Source: Aphanothece hegewaldii CCALA 016 (lineage in GTDB: Bacteria; Cyanobacteriota; Cyanobacteriia; Cyanobacteriales; Microcystaceae). From it: a DNA stretch of 64,000 nt. The notes below the pieces were generated by a model. That model ran no database searches. It saw only the letters and a list, made by a program, of their open reading frames with translations, and was not told the DNA's origin. The translations under genes and the position numbers were made by a program. The DNA lies in contig NZ_PXOH01000004.1 of NCBI RefSeq assembly GCF_003007785.1, positions 124,001 through 188,000 on the forward strand, in the 5' to 3' direction. This document shows, piece by piece, positions 34,613-45,000 of this stretch. Numbering within the stretch: position 1 is the stretch's first letter; each line of letters opens with the position of its first letter.

Positions 34613-36268
34613 ATGTCTTCCTTCTCTCTAGAGTCTAAGCCACAGAATATATCAAAAAAAATCTTAAATCCTGATAGTTTTTCGATATTGACCTCTATTG
34701 GACTGCATCTATTGATTTTGGGCGGAATCTTACCCAGTTTATGGCAAATTTCCTCAAATACAAAGCCTACTGACGAGCAGCGTACCGTCGGCGTAATTGA
34801 CTTGAATCCCATCGAACAATCTCGTTTACCAAATCTTACCCCTACACCAGAACTGCCCGCCGTTCCAAATAATCCGAATAATCAATCTTTTGATAGTTCT
34901 GCTATTCCTGATTTATCTTCCCTTAATCCAGCCAATCCGCCTTTATCTTCCGTCCCTTCATTACCTTCCTTACCTTCATTACCATCCTTACCCCCACTAC
35001 CGCCCATTTCTTCAGGTTCTTATTCTCCTTCTTTTGCTTCGCCTTCTATTGGGGTCTATGCGCCGCCAGTCCCTTCGATTAGAATACCCCGAAATCAGTC
35101 GAATTTTCCACCTGCTCCCCCTTATTTACCACCACCACCAGATAATTCTAATTTAGAAGTAGCCAAACCTAGAACAATTACAAAACCTCAATTTGATCCT
35201 TTTAGAGATACACTAGATCTCGAAAACATAAGACGAGCGCCGATTAACGCTTCAACTGAAGAACAACTTCGCAATCAACAAGAACGCAATCAAGAAGAAC
35301 AAGGATTATCGTCTCAAAGGGAAACAGCCACCTTACCCCAAAATACTACTATAGCAACAAGTCCAGATCAAATCGCTCTAGCTGCAGAACGTCGGCGCAG
35401 ATTACTCAATGAAGTTTTAGAAGGTTCAGCGAGTGTACAGCCAGATTCAAGTAATACAACTAATGAAGAAGCCCGTAAAAATTATATTACTTGGCTCAAC
35501 AAAGTCAAAGAAGCTCAACCCGAAGCCCTTTATGTGTCGGGAACTTATCCTTGGGCAGCTTGTTCGAGAAAAATAGAAGGAACGAGTGTCTATGGAGTAT
35601 CCGTAAACCCTCAAGGAATCATCACAGGAACGCCCTATCTACTCAAAAGCGCAGGGTATCCATTACTTAATCAAAAAGCCTTTCAAACCGTTAGAGGCAT
35701 GAGCTTTCAAAATACCTCCGGTCAAATAAAATCTTATCGCGTTGCGGTCGGCTATAAATATGACCCTAACGTTTGTCCCGCTAACCGACAACCCATCGAG
35801 CAAAATCCGCCCGTAGAAACCCGTGTTAATCCTCCACAAACTCCCGTTTTAGAAGCTCCTAAACCGCAAGTATCTCCCCAACCTCAAAATCAAAGCCCAA
35901 GCCCTGCAACACCTCCTCAAACGCCTGTTAACCCCACGCCAGAGAACGTTCGTGTAGCACCTCCAGCCCCGCCAAAACCCGAAATCATTCCACAAACTCC
36001 CGCTAAACCCCCAGAAGATAATCTAATTAATACACCTTCTGGCAATCCTAAACCCGAAAATACCGTCCCACAAGCCCCCGCTAATCCTCCAGAAAATCAA
36101 CCAGAACAACCCGTTATTCAACTCCCTGTAACCCCTCCGCAACCTCAACCATCTGTAGAACCACCAAGCCCACCTACGAGCAAAAAACCCGATATTGAGC
36201 CGCCCAGTCCACCTACAAGCAAAAAGCCAGAACCACCTTTAGCCGAAACACTTAAACCCGATAATTAA
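34613..36268 (+). CDS. TonB-like protein with long proline-rich linker and C-terminal tail
   Basis: The 551-aa protein has an N-terminal membrane segment (FSILTSIGLHLLILGGILPSLW, about 24-45), a short cytoplasmic tail, then a Pro/Ser-rich periplasmic stretch (repeated SLPSLPSLPPLPP). A coiled-coil-like region (RNQQERNQEEQGLSSQRETA) and a TonB-C-like domain at about residues 290-385 follow (YPWAACSRKIEGTSVYGVSV, SYRVAVGYKYDPNVCP). A second Pro-rich tail of about 165 residues closes the protein. TonB couples the proton-motive force to outer-membrane receptors; the C-terminal tail after the TonB domain is unusual. No ExbB/ExbD genes are nearby. Confidence 0.7.
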   Translation: MSSFSLESKPQNISKKILNPDSFSILTSIGLHLLILGGILPSLWQISSNTKPTDEQRTVGVIDLNPIEQSRLPNLTPTPELPAVPNNPNNQSFDSSAIPDLSSLNPANPPLSSVPSLPSLPSLPSLPPLPPISSGSYSPSFASPSIGVYAPPVPSIRIPRNQSNFPPAPPYLPPPPDNSNLEVAKPRTITKPQFDPFRDTLDLENIRRAPINASTEEQLRNQQERNQEEQGLSSQRETATLPQNTTIATSPDQIALAAERRRRLLNEVLEGSASVQPDSSNTTNEEARKNYITWLNKVKEAQPEALYVSGTYPWAACSRKIEGTSVYGVSVNPQGIITGTPYLLKSAGYPLLNQKAFQTVRGMSFQNTSGQIKSYRVAVGYKYDPNVCPANRQPIEQNPPVETRVNPPQTPVLEAPKPQVSPQPQNQSPSPATPPQTPVNPTPENVRVAPPAPPKPEIIPQTPAKPPEDNLINTPSGNPKPENTVPQAPANPPENQPEQPVIQLPVTPPQPQPSVEPPSPPTSKKPDIEPPSPPTSKKPEPPLAETLKPDN

Positions 36269-36274
36269 GGCAAC

Positions 36275-36299
36275 AAAGACCCTAAAAAAACGTCTTTTT
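36275..36299 (+). terminator. Weak rho-independent terminator of the TonB-like gene
   Basis: AAAGAC (36275-36280) pairs with GTCTTT (36292-36297) around an A-rich loop and is followed by TT. It lies just after the stop codon and before the PfkB gene. Confidence 0.45.
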
Positions 36300-36321
36300 C
36301 TAGTATTGGGCTTATTCAATA

Positions 36322-37365
36322 ATGATGGTTAAACATTCGGCTTTTTTCTTGGAACTCCTAGCAAATGCGGATCGACTATTTGATTTATTAAATCAGTTTG
36401 AAACCGTTAATGTTTTAGTTATTGGTGACTTAACCTTAGATGAGTTTTTAACTGGACAAGTCGAACGCATTTCTCGTGAAGCACCTGTATTAATTTTGCG
36501 CCATGAATTCACGCGTCAAATTCCGGGTGGTGGAGCAAATGCGGTCTATAATTTGGCAAAATTAGGGGCTAAGGTGAAAGTTGCGGGGATGATTGGCTCA
36601 GATGCTCAAGGAAACGCATTAAAACAAATTTTTACCGATGCGGGAATTATTACACATGGGATTATTATAGACGACGATCGCCCTACAGTTACTAAAACTC
36701 GAATTGCAGGTCATGCGCGACAGTCGGTGACACAACAAATTGTAAGAGTCGATCGCAAATCCGATGATCTGCCCACTACTGAACTACAATCAAAATTGGC
36801 AGACTATATCCAACAGCAAATTAATACAGTAGATGCCGTCGTTTGTTCTGATTATGGGGATGGCGTTTTTACTCAAACTGTGATTCAATCCGCATTAAAA
36901 CACCCACAAGTCATCGTCGATACACAAAAAGATTTATTCCGTTTTGCCGGTGCGACTCTTTTTACTCCTAATTTACCAGAAGCTGAACAAGCTGTCGGAT
37001 ATTCCATTAAAGACGAAACCACTCTACAACAAGCAGGAAAAGATTTACTTAAACTTACCCAAGCTAAACAAATGTTAATCACTCGTGGCGAACAAGGAAT
37101 GAGTTTATTTCAAATGGTCGGAGATAATGTAGAATCTTGGCATATTCCAGCCTTTAATCGGACTGATGTTTATGATGTAACAGGGGCAGGTGATACCGTA
37201 GTTGCCGCTTTAACCCTCGCCTTGTGTTGTGGGGGGACTTTTTGGGAAGCCGCCGTACTGGGAAATTTAGCAGCAAGTCTCGTCATTCGTCAATTTGGAA
37301 CCGCAACAACCTCAGTTTCAGAAATTAAAACAACCTTAAAACTTCTTTTAGAAGATGGCGTGTAA
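36322..37365 (+). CDS. PfkB-family kinase, D-glycero-beta-D-manno-heptose-7-phosphate kinase-like (RfaE1/HldE-like)
   Basis: This 347-aa ribokinase-fold sugar kinase is closest to the kinase domain of HldE/RfaE, which makes heptose 1,7-bisphosphate for lipopolysaccharide core. Motifs: VLVIGDLTLDEFLTGQVERI (N-terminal), IPGGGANAVYNLAKLGAKVK, VRVDRKSDDLPT, the Asp-containing VVCSDYGDGVFTQ, and the PfkB signature DVTGAGDTVVAALTLALCCG. No fused nucleotidyltransferase domain is present, so it is kinase-only. It may supply sugar phosphates for the envelope, in line with the manC and rfb genes, but it is located elsewhere. Confidence 0.8.
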   Translation: MMVKHSAFFLELLANADRLFDLLNQFETVNVLVIGDLTLDEFLTGQVERISREAPVLILRHEFTRQIPGGGANAVYNLAKLGAKVKVAGMIGSDAQGNALKQIFTDAGIITHGIIIDDDRPTVTKTRIAGHARQSVTQQIVRVDRKSDDLPTTELQSKLADYIQQQINTVDAVVCSDYGDGVFTQTVIQSALKHPQVIVDTQKDLFRFAGATLFTPNLPEAEQAVGYSIKDETTLQQAGKDLLKLTQAKQMLITRGEQGMSLFQMVGDNVESWHIPAFNRTDVYDVTGAGDTVVAALTLALCCGGTFWEAAVLGNLAASLVIRQFGTATTSVSEIKTTLKLLLEDGV

Positions 37366-37438
37366 ATCGAATAATCTGGGTAAACTAACAAAATAGCGAT
37401 CGATATTTTGTCACCTTATCCCTTCCTCTTCACATTCT

Positions 37439-37990
37439 ATGGTCATTGTCACTGGAATTTTAGCAGTATTATCGGCTGCTGCGGCTGCTGGAATTAGAAT
37501 AGCTCTGCCTCTTTTGATGATTGGGATGAGTCAGAATGAATTATGGTTTAAAGTTCCTTTGCTGTCTCGTTTCGATCCTCAAGTTTTAGTTGCTATCTTA
37601 ATTAGTTGGTCATTATTTGAACTTTTTGGCTCAAAAAATTTATTAGGACAACGAGTCTTACAATTAATTCAATTGATTTTTAGTCCTTTGGTTGGTGCGC
37701 TGATGAGTCTCACCATTGCTAATATAATCGAATTTCCTGTCCAACTGCTATGGATTATAGCAATTGTCGGCGGTAGTCTAGCTTTTGTGATTCAATTAGT
37801 CCAAGTCGGCTGGTTTTTTCGTTTACGCGGGATTCCCATATGGGCTACTTTTATGAATGAGATTCTCTGCATTATATTAGTCATATTATCGCTAAAATCT
37901 CCCGAAAAGGGGGGTTTAATTGCTTTACTCTTATTATGGCTCGTAATTCGGAGTGCTGGCGCGTGGCGATGCGGATACACCTACCAATAA
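37439..37990 (+). CDS. DUF4126 domain membrane protein
   Basis: This 183-aa integral membrane protein has about five hydrophobic segments. The N-terminal ILAVLSAAAAAGIRIALPLL has the Ala-rich pattern of the DUF4126 family, followed by DPQVLVAILISWSLFELFGS and FRLRGIPIWATFMNEILCII. The function is unknown. The frame after its TAA (37988-37990) continues open into the FHA gene without a canonical start, so the two could be linked. No signal peptide. Confidence 0.8.
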   Translation: MVIVTGILAVLSAAAAAGIRIALPLLMIGMSQNELWFKVPLLSRFDPQVLVAILISWSLFELFGSKNLLGQRVLQLIQLIFSPLVGALMSLTIANIIEFPVQLLWIIAIVGGSLAFVIQLVQVGWFFRLRGIPIWATFMNEILCIILVILSLKSPEKGGLIALLLLWLVIRSAGAWRCGYTYQ

Positions 37991-38011
37991 TCTGGGTTTG
38001 ATAGACTGCTT

Positions 38012-39856
38012 ATAGGCAATCTAACTAAACTAGAAGCTACTCTTGTAAACGAAGATTTTGGCAATAGTCTTAGACAGCAGACTTCTTACACACTTTCTGT
38101 TGATGAAAAAATAATTATCGGGCGAGATCCATCTCAGTGTAAGATTTTGATTCCAGACGATCGCACTTTAGTTTCTGGGCGACATCTTGAAATCGAACCG
38201 ATACAAGAGGAAAATACCCCTAAATGGCTTCTTTGTGACATGAGTCGTCATGGGACTTATCTTAACGGAAATCGGCTTAATGAATGCCAAATTTTGCAAG
38301 ATGGCGATCGTATTACTCTCGGTGAAGCAAAACTGACTCCTAAAAGCGCACAATTTACCTTTAATTATTCCTCCCAAGTAACTCTAAAAAAAGAGTTAGT
38401 CAGTCCTTTAAGTGATTGTGATATTTTTTGTTTATTACTCGCAGGAGAACAGAGTTTAAGTGACGATGAGCGATGGTTACTCACCGCAGCAACCCAAGCA
38501 GAAATTACTCACATCATAATTATCTTAGAAATTTCCTCAGCCGATGTCGCAGTAGCAAAAAAAATAGAAGTTTTGGCTAATGAGTTAGAAACATGGTTTA
38601 AAGAGCAATATTTAGGTATTTCTGTGGAAATAGTAGCTTTGCTCTTACAACCTTTTTTAGTCAATACTGAAGTTAAGGAAATTGAATCTTATTTCCAAAA
38701 GTCATTAGACAAGATGACTAAATCTTTAGAAACTTTAGTCAAACGTAAACCCGAAGATCTACTAACTCAACGTCTAACGGCTCGTTTTCAGTTTCAGTTA
38801 ACCAAAATCGAACAACTTTTAGAAAAGAAAAAAGCGACATTTTTTAAGGAAATTGGCTCAACAGAATCCGACACTCAAGAATTGAGCAAAGATGAACTAA
38901 AAGAACGGCTTAAAAAAGCTTGTAAAGACGCAGATACGGAAAGAGATAAATTTTTTAAACGGGTTAAAACAGAACTAAATCAATCAAAAGCTTCTCTTTT
39001 AGATGAATTTAATCGAGTTAGTTTGATTACTCAAATTAAGCAATTTGTGACTAACTTGGAACCGACACCAACTTATGCAGATGGATATTGTGAACTAAAA
39101 TTACAATTAAGCAATCATCCCCAAAAAAATAGTGTTGCTTTGGCTGCGATTTCCTTATGCAGAGAGGAGTTAGAGCGATGGTCTATTACTCAATGGGAAG
39201 GTATTTGTTATCATTATGGTAAGGGAGGTTTACAAGGTTTACATCAAACAATTCATGACAGACTTAACGGTATTTCATCACTAAAATTTAATAAATCTTT
39301 ATTTGAGTTTTCCCAATCTATTAACTTTCAGTCTATTTTACATACTTCCGTAGTAATCGAAGAAATAGAAACGAAATATAAACAACCTAATATTATTGGC
39401 TATCTGTTTAAAAATTTAAGAGGTCAAATCATTTCAGTATTAGGAATGGTTGTAATTATTGGGGGTGCTTTTCTTCCTAAGAGTATTGATAAAAATAAAT
39501 TAATTCCTCTCTTACTTTTACCGATTATTATTGCTACTTTTTTTGCTTATAAACAAGATAAAATAACTAGATTGGAAGAAGAAACAGAAAAAATAAAAGA
39601 GAGAATGATTAAATATTATGAATTATTTTCTAAAAAATTAGTTGATAACTTAATCGAAAAAATTAATCTAAAATTAGAAGAGCAAGAGCGAAAAATCAAA
39701 GAAATTTTAGAAACAGTAGACGAACAATATAAAGTTTATTTAGCTGAACTAGACAAAAAACAGCTAGAAGTAAAAAGTATTACAGAACAGTCTAAATTAC
39801 AACAAAAAGCACTAGAAAAAGAAATAGCCGAATTACAAAAGCTCAAATCGATATGA
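38012..39856 (+). CDS. FHA-domain membrane protein, start unclear
   Basis: The N-terminus is a forkhead-associated phosphothreonine-binding domain: IIIGRDPSQCKILIPDDR, LVSGRHLEIE and SRHGTYLNGNRL. This is followed by a long helical stretch with strong coiled coils (about residues 190-320), two hydrophobic segments (ISVLGMVVIIGGAFLP; LIPLLLLPIIIATFFAY, about residues 430-475) and a charged coiled-coil C-terminus. The conserved domain extends upstream of the only near start (TTG 38147), through TLSVDEKIIIGRDPSQCKI, and stays open back to the DUF4126 stop TAA. No ATG, GTG or TTG is found in that interval; CTG 38006 and ATA 38012 are the remaining candidates. The start given is a guess. A TTG 38147 start would cut the first strands of the FHA fold. 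Function: probably phospho-signalling at a membrane. Confidence 0.7.
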   Translation: MGNLTKLEATLVNEDFGNSLRQQTSYTLSVDEKIIIGRDPSQCKILIPDDRTLVSGRHLEIEPIQEENTPKWLLCDMSRHGTYLNGNRLNECQILQDGDRITLGEAKLTPKSAQFTFNYSSQVTLKKELVSPLSDCDIFCLLLAGEQSLSDDERWLLTAATQAEITHIIIILEISSADVAVAKKIEVLANELETWFKEQYLGISVEIVALLLQPFLVNTEVKEIESYFQKSLDKMTKSLETLVKRKPEDLLTQRLTARFQFQLTKIEQLLEKKKATFFKEIGSTESDTQELSKDELKERLKKACKDADTERDKFFKRVKTELNQSKASLLDEFNRVSLITQIKQFVTNLEPTPTYADGYCELKLQLSNHPQKNSVALAAISLCREELERWSITQWEGICYHYGKGGLQGLHQTIHDRLNGISSLKFNKSLFEFSQSINFQSILHTSVVIEEIETKYKQPNIIGYLFKNLRGQIISVLGMVVIIGGAFLPKSIDKNKLIPLLLLPIIIATFFAYKQDKITRLEEETEKIKERMIKYYELFSKKLVDNLIEKINLKLEEQERKIKEILETVDEQYKVYLAELDKKQLEVKSITEQSKLQQKALEKEIAELQKLKSI

Positions 39857-39951
39857 TTTATAAGGATTTGGTATTATTTGTTTAAAAACGCTATAATCTA
39901 TAGAATCATTGATTATACTAATAAAAATACAATATTTTTTAAAAAAGATTA

Positions 39952-41685
39952 ATGAAAATTAAAGCATTTAGATATTATTTTTGGTCATTTCTATTTCTTT
40001 TATCGATTGGTTTAACTTTTATTGTCGGTGCGTGTAATAATACTCAAACTTCTACAACTTCATCAAATAACGCGGAAGTTTTAAAGTTATTATATTGGCA
40101 AGCACCCACTATTTTAAATCCTCATTTATCGACAGGTTTTAAAGATGCAGAAGCTGGTAGAATTACCCTAGAACCTTTAGCAAGTTACAATGAAAAAGGA
40201 GAATTGATTCCATTTTTAGCCGCAGAAATTCCGACTTTAGAAAATGGTGGAATTGCTAAAGATGGAAAATCAGTAACTTGGCAGCTTAAAAAAAATATTA
40301 AATGGTCAGATGGAACGCCTTTTACAGCAAAAGATGTTGTTTTTACTTATCAGTTTATTAGTAACCCGAAAACGGGTTCAACGAATGCGGGAACCTATGA
40401 AATTATTAAAAGTGTAGAAGCAATTAATAATGAGACAATAAAAATTAATTTTAAAACCGTTAATCCTGCATGGTCATTAATTTTTGTTGGTAGTGAAGGT
40501 TTAATTTTACCCAATCATCTTTATCAAGATTTTAATGGCGAAAAAGCTAGACAAGCACCAACTAATTTATTACCTGTTGGAACTGGCCCCTATCGAGTTA
40601 TTGAGTTTAAACCAGGAGATACCGTTACTTATGAAGCTAATCCTAATTTTAGAGATATAAATCAATTAGGTTTTAAACGGATTGAATTAAAAGGTGGTGG
40701 TGATGCAATTTCAGCCGCACGCTCTGTTTTACAAACTAATGAAGCAGATTACGCTTATAATTTACAAGTAGAAGCTTCTATTTTAAATGAATTAGAAAAA
40801 ATAGGAAAAGGTCAATTAATTTCGAGTTTTGGTGCTTTGATGGAACGGGTTTTATTTAATTTATCTGATCCCAATAAAACTACCACAGAGGGTGAACGTT
40901 CTAGCTTAAAAAATCCTCATCCTTTTTTCTCTGATATTAAAGTACGGCAAGCCTTTTCTTTAGCAATAGATCGAGATACAATTGCTCAACAACTGTATGG
41001 TATTACGGGAAAAGCAACGGCTAATTTTTTAGTCAAACCAGAACAATTTTACTCACCTAATACTCGTTATGAATTTAATATAGAAAAAGCCAAAACACTT
41101 TTAGATGATGCTGGATGGAAAGATACAAATGGAAATGGAATTAGAGATAAAAATGGCGTAGAAATGCAAGTTGTTTTTCAAACTTCTGTTAACACATTAC
41201 GTCAAAAAACGCAAGAAATTGTCAAACAAGGTTTACAATTAGTTGGTGTTGGAGTCGAGTTAAAAAGTGTCGATGCTGGTGTCTTTTTCTCCAGTGATCC
41301 TGCTAATAATGATACAGTCGAACATTTCTACGCAGATTTACAAATGTTTACGACTGGAAATAATAGCCCAGATCCATCAGATTACATGAAAACTCTTACC
41401 TGTTCTTCCATTCCCCAAAAATCGAATAATTGGTCTGGTGATAACTATTCTCGCTATTGTAATCCAGAATACGACAAACTTTGGCAACAATCGACACAAG
41501 AGTTAGATCCAGAAAAAAGAAGACAACTTTTTATTAAAATGAATGATCTTCTCGTCAATAACTTTATTGTAATTCCTTTGGTGCATCGTGCGGATGTCGC
41601 TGCAATTAGTAATAGTTTACAAGGGTTTGAATTATCTCCCTGGGAACGCAATACATGGTATATTAAAGACTGGAAACGCAAGTAG
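39952..41685 (+). CDS. ABC transporter peptide/solute-binding lipoprotein (SBP family 5)
   Basis: This 577-aa family-5 binding protein (OppA/DppA/NikA type) captures oligopeptides or similar solutes outside the membrane. The lipoprotein signal ends in FIVGACNN (lipobox IVGAC, Cys near residue 28). The family motifs are WQAPTILNPHLSTGFKDAEA, WQLKKNIKWSDGTPFTAKDV, GTGPYRVIEFKPGDTVTYEA and VRQAFSLAIDRDTIAQQLYG. No permease or ATPase gene is adjacent, so it must work with components encoded elsewhere. The stop codon TAG (41683-41685) forms the first bases of a 26-bp palindrome. It is preceded by an AT-rich region. Confidence 0.93.
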   Translation: MKIKAFRYYFWSFLFLLSIGLTFIVGACNNTQTSTTSSNNAEVLKLLYWQAPTILNPHLSTGFKDAEAGRITLEPLASYNEKGELIPFLAAEIPTLENGGIAKDGKSVTWQLKKNIKWSDGTPFTAKDVVFTYQFISNPKTGSTNAGTYEIIKSVEAINNETIKINFKTVNPAWSLIFVGSEGLILPNHLYQDFNGEKARQAPTNLLPVGTGPYRVIEFKPGDTVTYEANPNFRDINQLGFKRIELKGGGDAISAARSVLQTNEADYAYNLQVEASILNELEKIGKGQLISSFGALMERVLFNLSDPNKTTTEGERSSLKNPHPFFSDIKVRQAFSLAIDRDTIAQQLYGITGKATANFLVKPEQFYSPNTRYEFNIEKAKTLLDDAGWKDTNGNGIRDKNGVEMQVVFQTSVNTLRQKTQEIVKQGLQLVGVGVELKSVDAGVFFSSDPANNDTVEHFYADLQMFTTGNNSPDPSDYMKTLTCSSIPQKSNNWSGDNYSRYCNPEYDKLWQQSTQELDPEKRRQLFIKMNDLLVNNFIVIPLVHRADVAAISNSLQGFELSPWERNTWYIKDWKRK

Positions 41686-41708
41686 AGACGCGCCATGGCG
41701 CGTCTCTA
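41683..41708. repeat. GTAGAGACG palindrome, repeat family B copy 2, includes the stop codon of the previous gene
   Basis: A perfect 26-nt palindrome (TAGAGACGCG CC ATGG CGCGTCTCTA pattern) begins with the TAG stop of the peptide-binding protein. The copy at 20050 differs at one pair. Confidence 0.85.
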
Positions 41709-42008
41709 TCTCTTGCATGAATGATTGAAAAATGATATAAAACGACAAATCTTCTATTATTTTAATATTTCGATACAAATTTATTTAATAATTTGTAATG
41801 TTTGATTTGACAGATATTAAATATTTTTGATAATCTAGCAATAGATTAATTGTTAAATAGATGATTTTTCTTTAAATTAATGGTTTAAATTGTTTTTGAC
41901 TAACTTTTAAATTCTGTAAAAATTAAGTTGAGATAAGTTTTATTAAATTTTGTAAATTTCTAATCTTAGCACTCCAACTCATAAACAAATTGAGGAAATT
42001 AAATCATC
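41709..42008. other. AT-rich non-coding leader before the RTX gene
   Basis: The 300 bases contain no gene, repeat or strong hairpin. AT content is very high with many TTAAAT/AATTTT runs; it presumably holds the RTX promoter. No ribosome-binding site beyond GAGGAAATTAAATC before the ATG at 42009 is seen. Confidence 0.55.
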
Positions 42009-45000
42009 ATGGCTAATACTAATCAGAATATAACCGATCGCACTTTATCCGAGTCATTGGCTTTCGATATTGTTATTTTAGCTAGTCCGACTAATGGAAA
42101 CGATGCTTTAATTGGAACAATTAACGATGATATAATTGATGGATTAGCTGGTAACGACATTATTTTAGGCGGTGCAGGAAACGATACCCTTGATGGTGGT
42201 GAAGATCAAGATGTACTTTATGGCGAAGATGGTGACGATTATCTGTTGGGCGGCGCAGGAGATGATAGAAGAAATTATATTGGTTATTATGGTCTAAGAG
42301 GTGGCTTATATGGTGGTGCAGGAAACGACACCCTTGATGGCGGTGATGGCAATGATTATTTAGATCCTGGTGAAGGCATCGATCACGTGATTGGCGGTGC
42401 AGGGATCGATAGGGTCTACTTCGATTATAGCACAGAAACAAATTCTATCGCCATTACTTACACCGATATTAACAATGGTACTGTATCTAATGGTGAGACT
42501 TTTAAAGAAATCGAAGCGGTTAAACTGTATTCAGGCAGTGGCAATGATACGATTAATTTGAGTGCGACAAGCCGAAGTAACTATATATTGGGTGCCGGGG
42601 GTAATAATCTCATCATATCAGGCTCAGGCAACGATATTTTATTTAGCAGTGATGGCAATGATACTATTTTTGGTGGTGATGGCGATGATACGATTAATTC
42701 AGGTAAAGGAAATGACAGTGTGATCGGTGGCTCTGGGAATGACTATCTGTATCTGAGCTATTATTATGATACCCGACCCATTAGCATCAATTCTATTAGT
42801 AATAATAGTAACTCGATCAATATTACTGTTCAAGAAATCGAAGCGGTAACACTGTACTCAGGCAGTGGCGATGATACGATTAATTTAAGTGGGACAAGCA
42901 ATAATAGCACAATATCGGGAGGCGAGGGAAACGATCACATCACCACAGGATCAGGTAACGATACCCTTTATGGTGACTATATTTATAACTTTAATAGCAA
43001 TTATGGGAATGATACTCTTGATGGTGGTGATGGCAATGATCTTTTATACCCCAGTGGAGGTATTAACAGCGTAAACGGTGGTGCAGGGAATGATACACTT
43101 GAGCTTGACTATATCACCCAAACCCTACCTATCACGATAACTTACATTGATACTAATAATGGCACCGTCTCCACAGGTGATACTTTTAAAAATATTGAAG
43201 CAGTTAACCTAGAATCTGGCAATGGCAATGATACGATCAATTTGAGTATCACGAGTAGTGGTAGTAGAGTATCTGGAGGTGGAGGAAGCGATCGCATTAC
43301 CACAGGCTCAGGTAATGATACTATTTATGGTAGTAGTGAATATTACTATAGCAATGATGGAAATGACACCCTTGATGGCGGTGATGGGAATGATCGTTTA
43401 TACCCTGGTGATGGTATTAATAGTGTCAACGGTGGCGCTGGTGATGATACGATCGAGTTTGACTATAGCATTTTAACCAGTTCCATCACGATCACTTACA
43501 CCGATATTAATAATGGTGGTACTGTCTCCACAGGCGATACGTTTCAAAATATCGAAGCTGTTATATTATATTCAGGCGAAGGTAATGATCGGATTAATTT
43601 AAGTGCAACCACCAGTGATAGTTATATAGATGGTGGTTTGGGAAACGATCGCATCATAACAGGATCAGGTAACGATACTATTTATGGTGATGTTTATTCA
43701 TATGGTAACGATACCATTGATGGCGGTGATGGCAATGATATTTTATATCCAGGTAAAGGTGTTGATCGGGTAAACGGTGGTGCAGGAAATGATACTCTAA
43801 ATCTTGACTACGAATATACAGGCAATCCAATTTCTATAACATACACCAATATTAATAATGGGACTAGCTCCACAGGTCTTACTTTTAGAAATATCGAAGC
43901 GGTTATCTTAGGTTTAGGAGATGAAAATGATACGATCAATTTGAGTGCAACCACCAGTGATAGCCAAGTCTACGGAAGAGGAGGCAACAATTACATTATC
44001 ACAGGTTCAGGAAACGATACTCTTATTGGTGATGTTTATAATTCAGGAAACGATACTCTTGATGGCGGTGATGGGAATGATAATTTTAGTCCAGGTATCG
44101 GCAATGATAGCGTAAACGGTGGCGCTGGTGATGATACTTTATACATTGACTACGAGTTTTATTACATAACAAACCCCATTACCCTAACATACACTAATCC
44201 TAGCAATGGGACTAGCTCCACAGGTCTTACTTTTAAAAATATCGAAGCGATCGTTTTAGACTCAGGTAATGGCAATGATATCCTTAATTTGAGTGCAACA
44301 ACCAGTGATAGTGAAGTCTCTGGAAGAGCAGGAAATGATTATATTATTCTAGGATCGGGAAACGATACTCTTTATGGTAGTGCTCTTTATAACTACTATA
44401 GCCCTGACGGTAATGATACCCTTGATGGTGGTGATGGCGATGATATTTTCTACCCTAGTGGTGGTATTGATAGTGTGATCGGTGGCTTGGGTAATGATAC
44501 CATTCATATTGAATACTATTCGATTATCAGTCCCATTACGATAAACTACACCGATATTAATAATGGTACTGTCTCCACTGGTGATACTTTTAAAGAGATC
44601 GAATCGGTCATACTGTATTCAGGTAGTGGCAATGATAATATTGATTTAAGTGGGACGATCGGTGATAGCCAAATAGACGGAAGAGAAGGAAACGATCGTA
44701 TTATTACAGGATCAGGTAATGATAGTCTTTTTGGTGCAACTGGTAATGATAGTCTTTTTGGTGGTGAAGGAAACGATATTTTAGCCGGTGGTTATTACTA
44801 TGAGTTTGATGGTAACGATCTTTTAAATGGTGGTGCAGGAAACGATAGTCTTTATGGTAGTTATGGAAATGATACTCTTTATGGTGGTACAGGAAACGAC
44901 ATTTTAGATGGTGTAAACTCCTCAAATACAATAAACCCTGGCAAAGGCACAAAAGATTATTTATATTCAGGTCTAGGCAAAGATAAAATTATCCTCGCCG

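Noticed and set aside
42160..44952. Minus-strand open frames inside the RTX gene (e.g. 42160-42441, 44704-44952)
   Set aside because: They are His/Arg-rich shadows of the GGxGxD repeat on the other strand, with no ribosome site.
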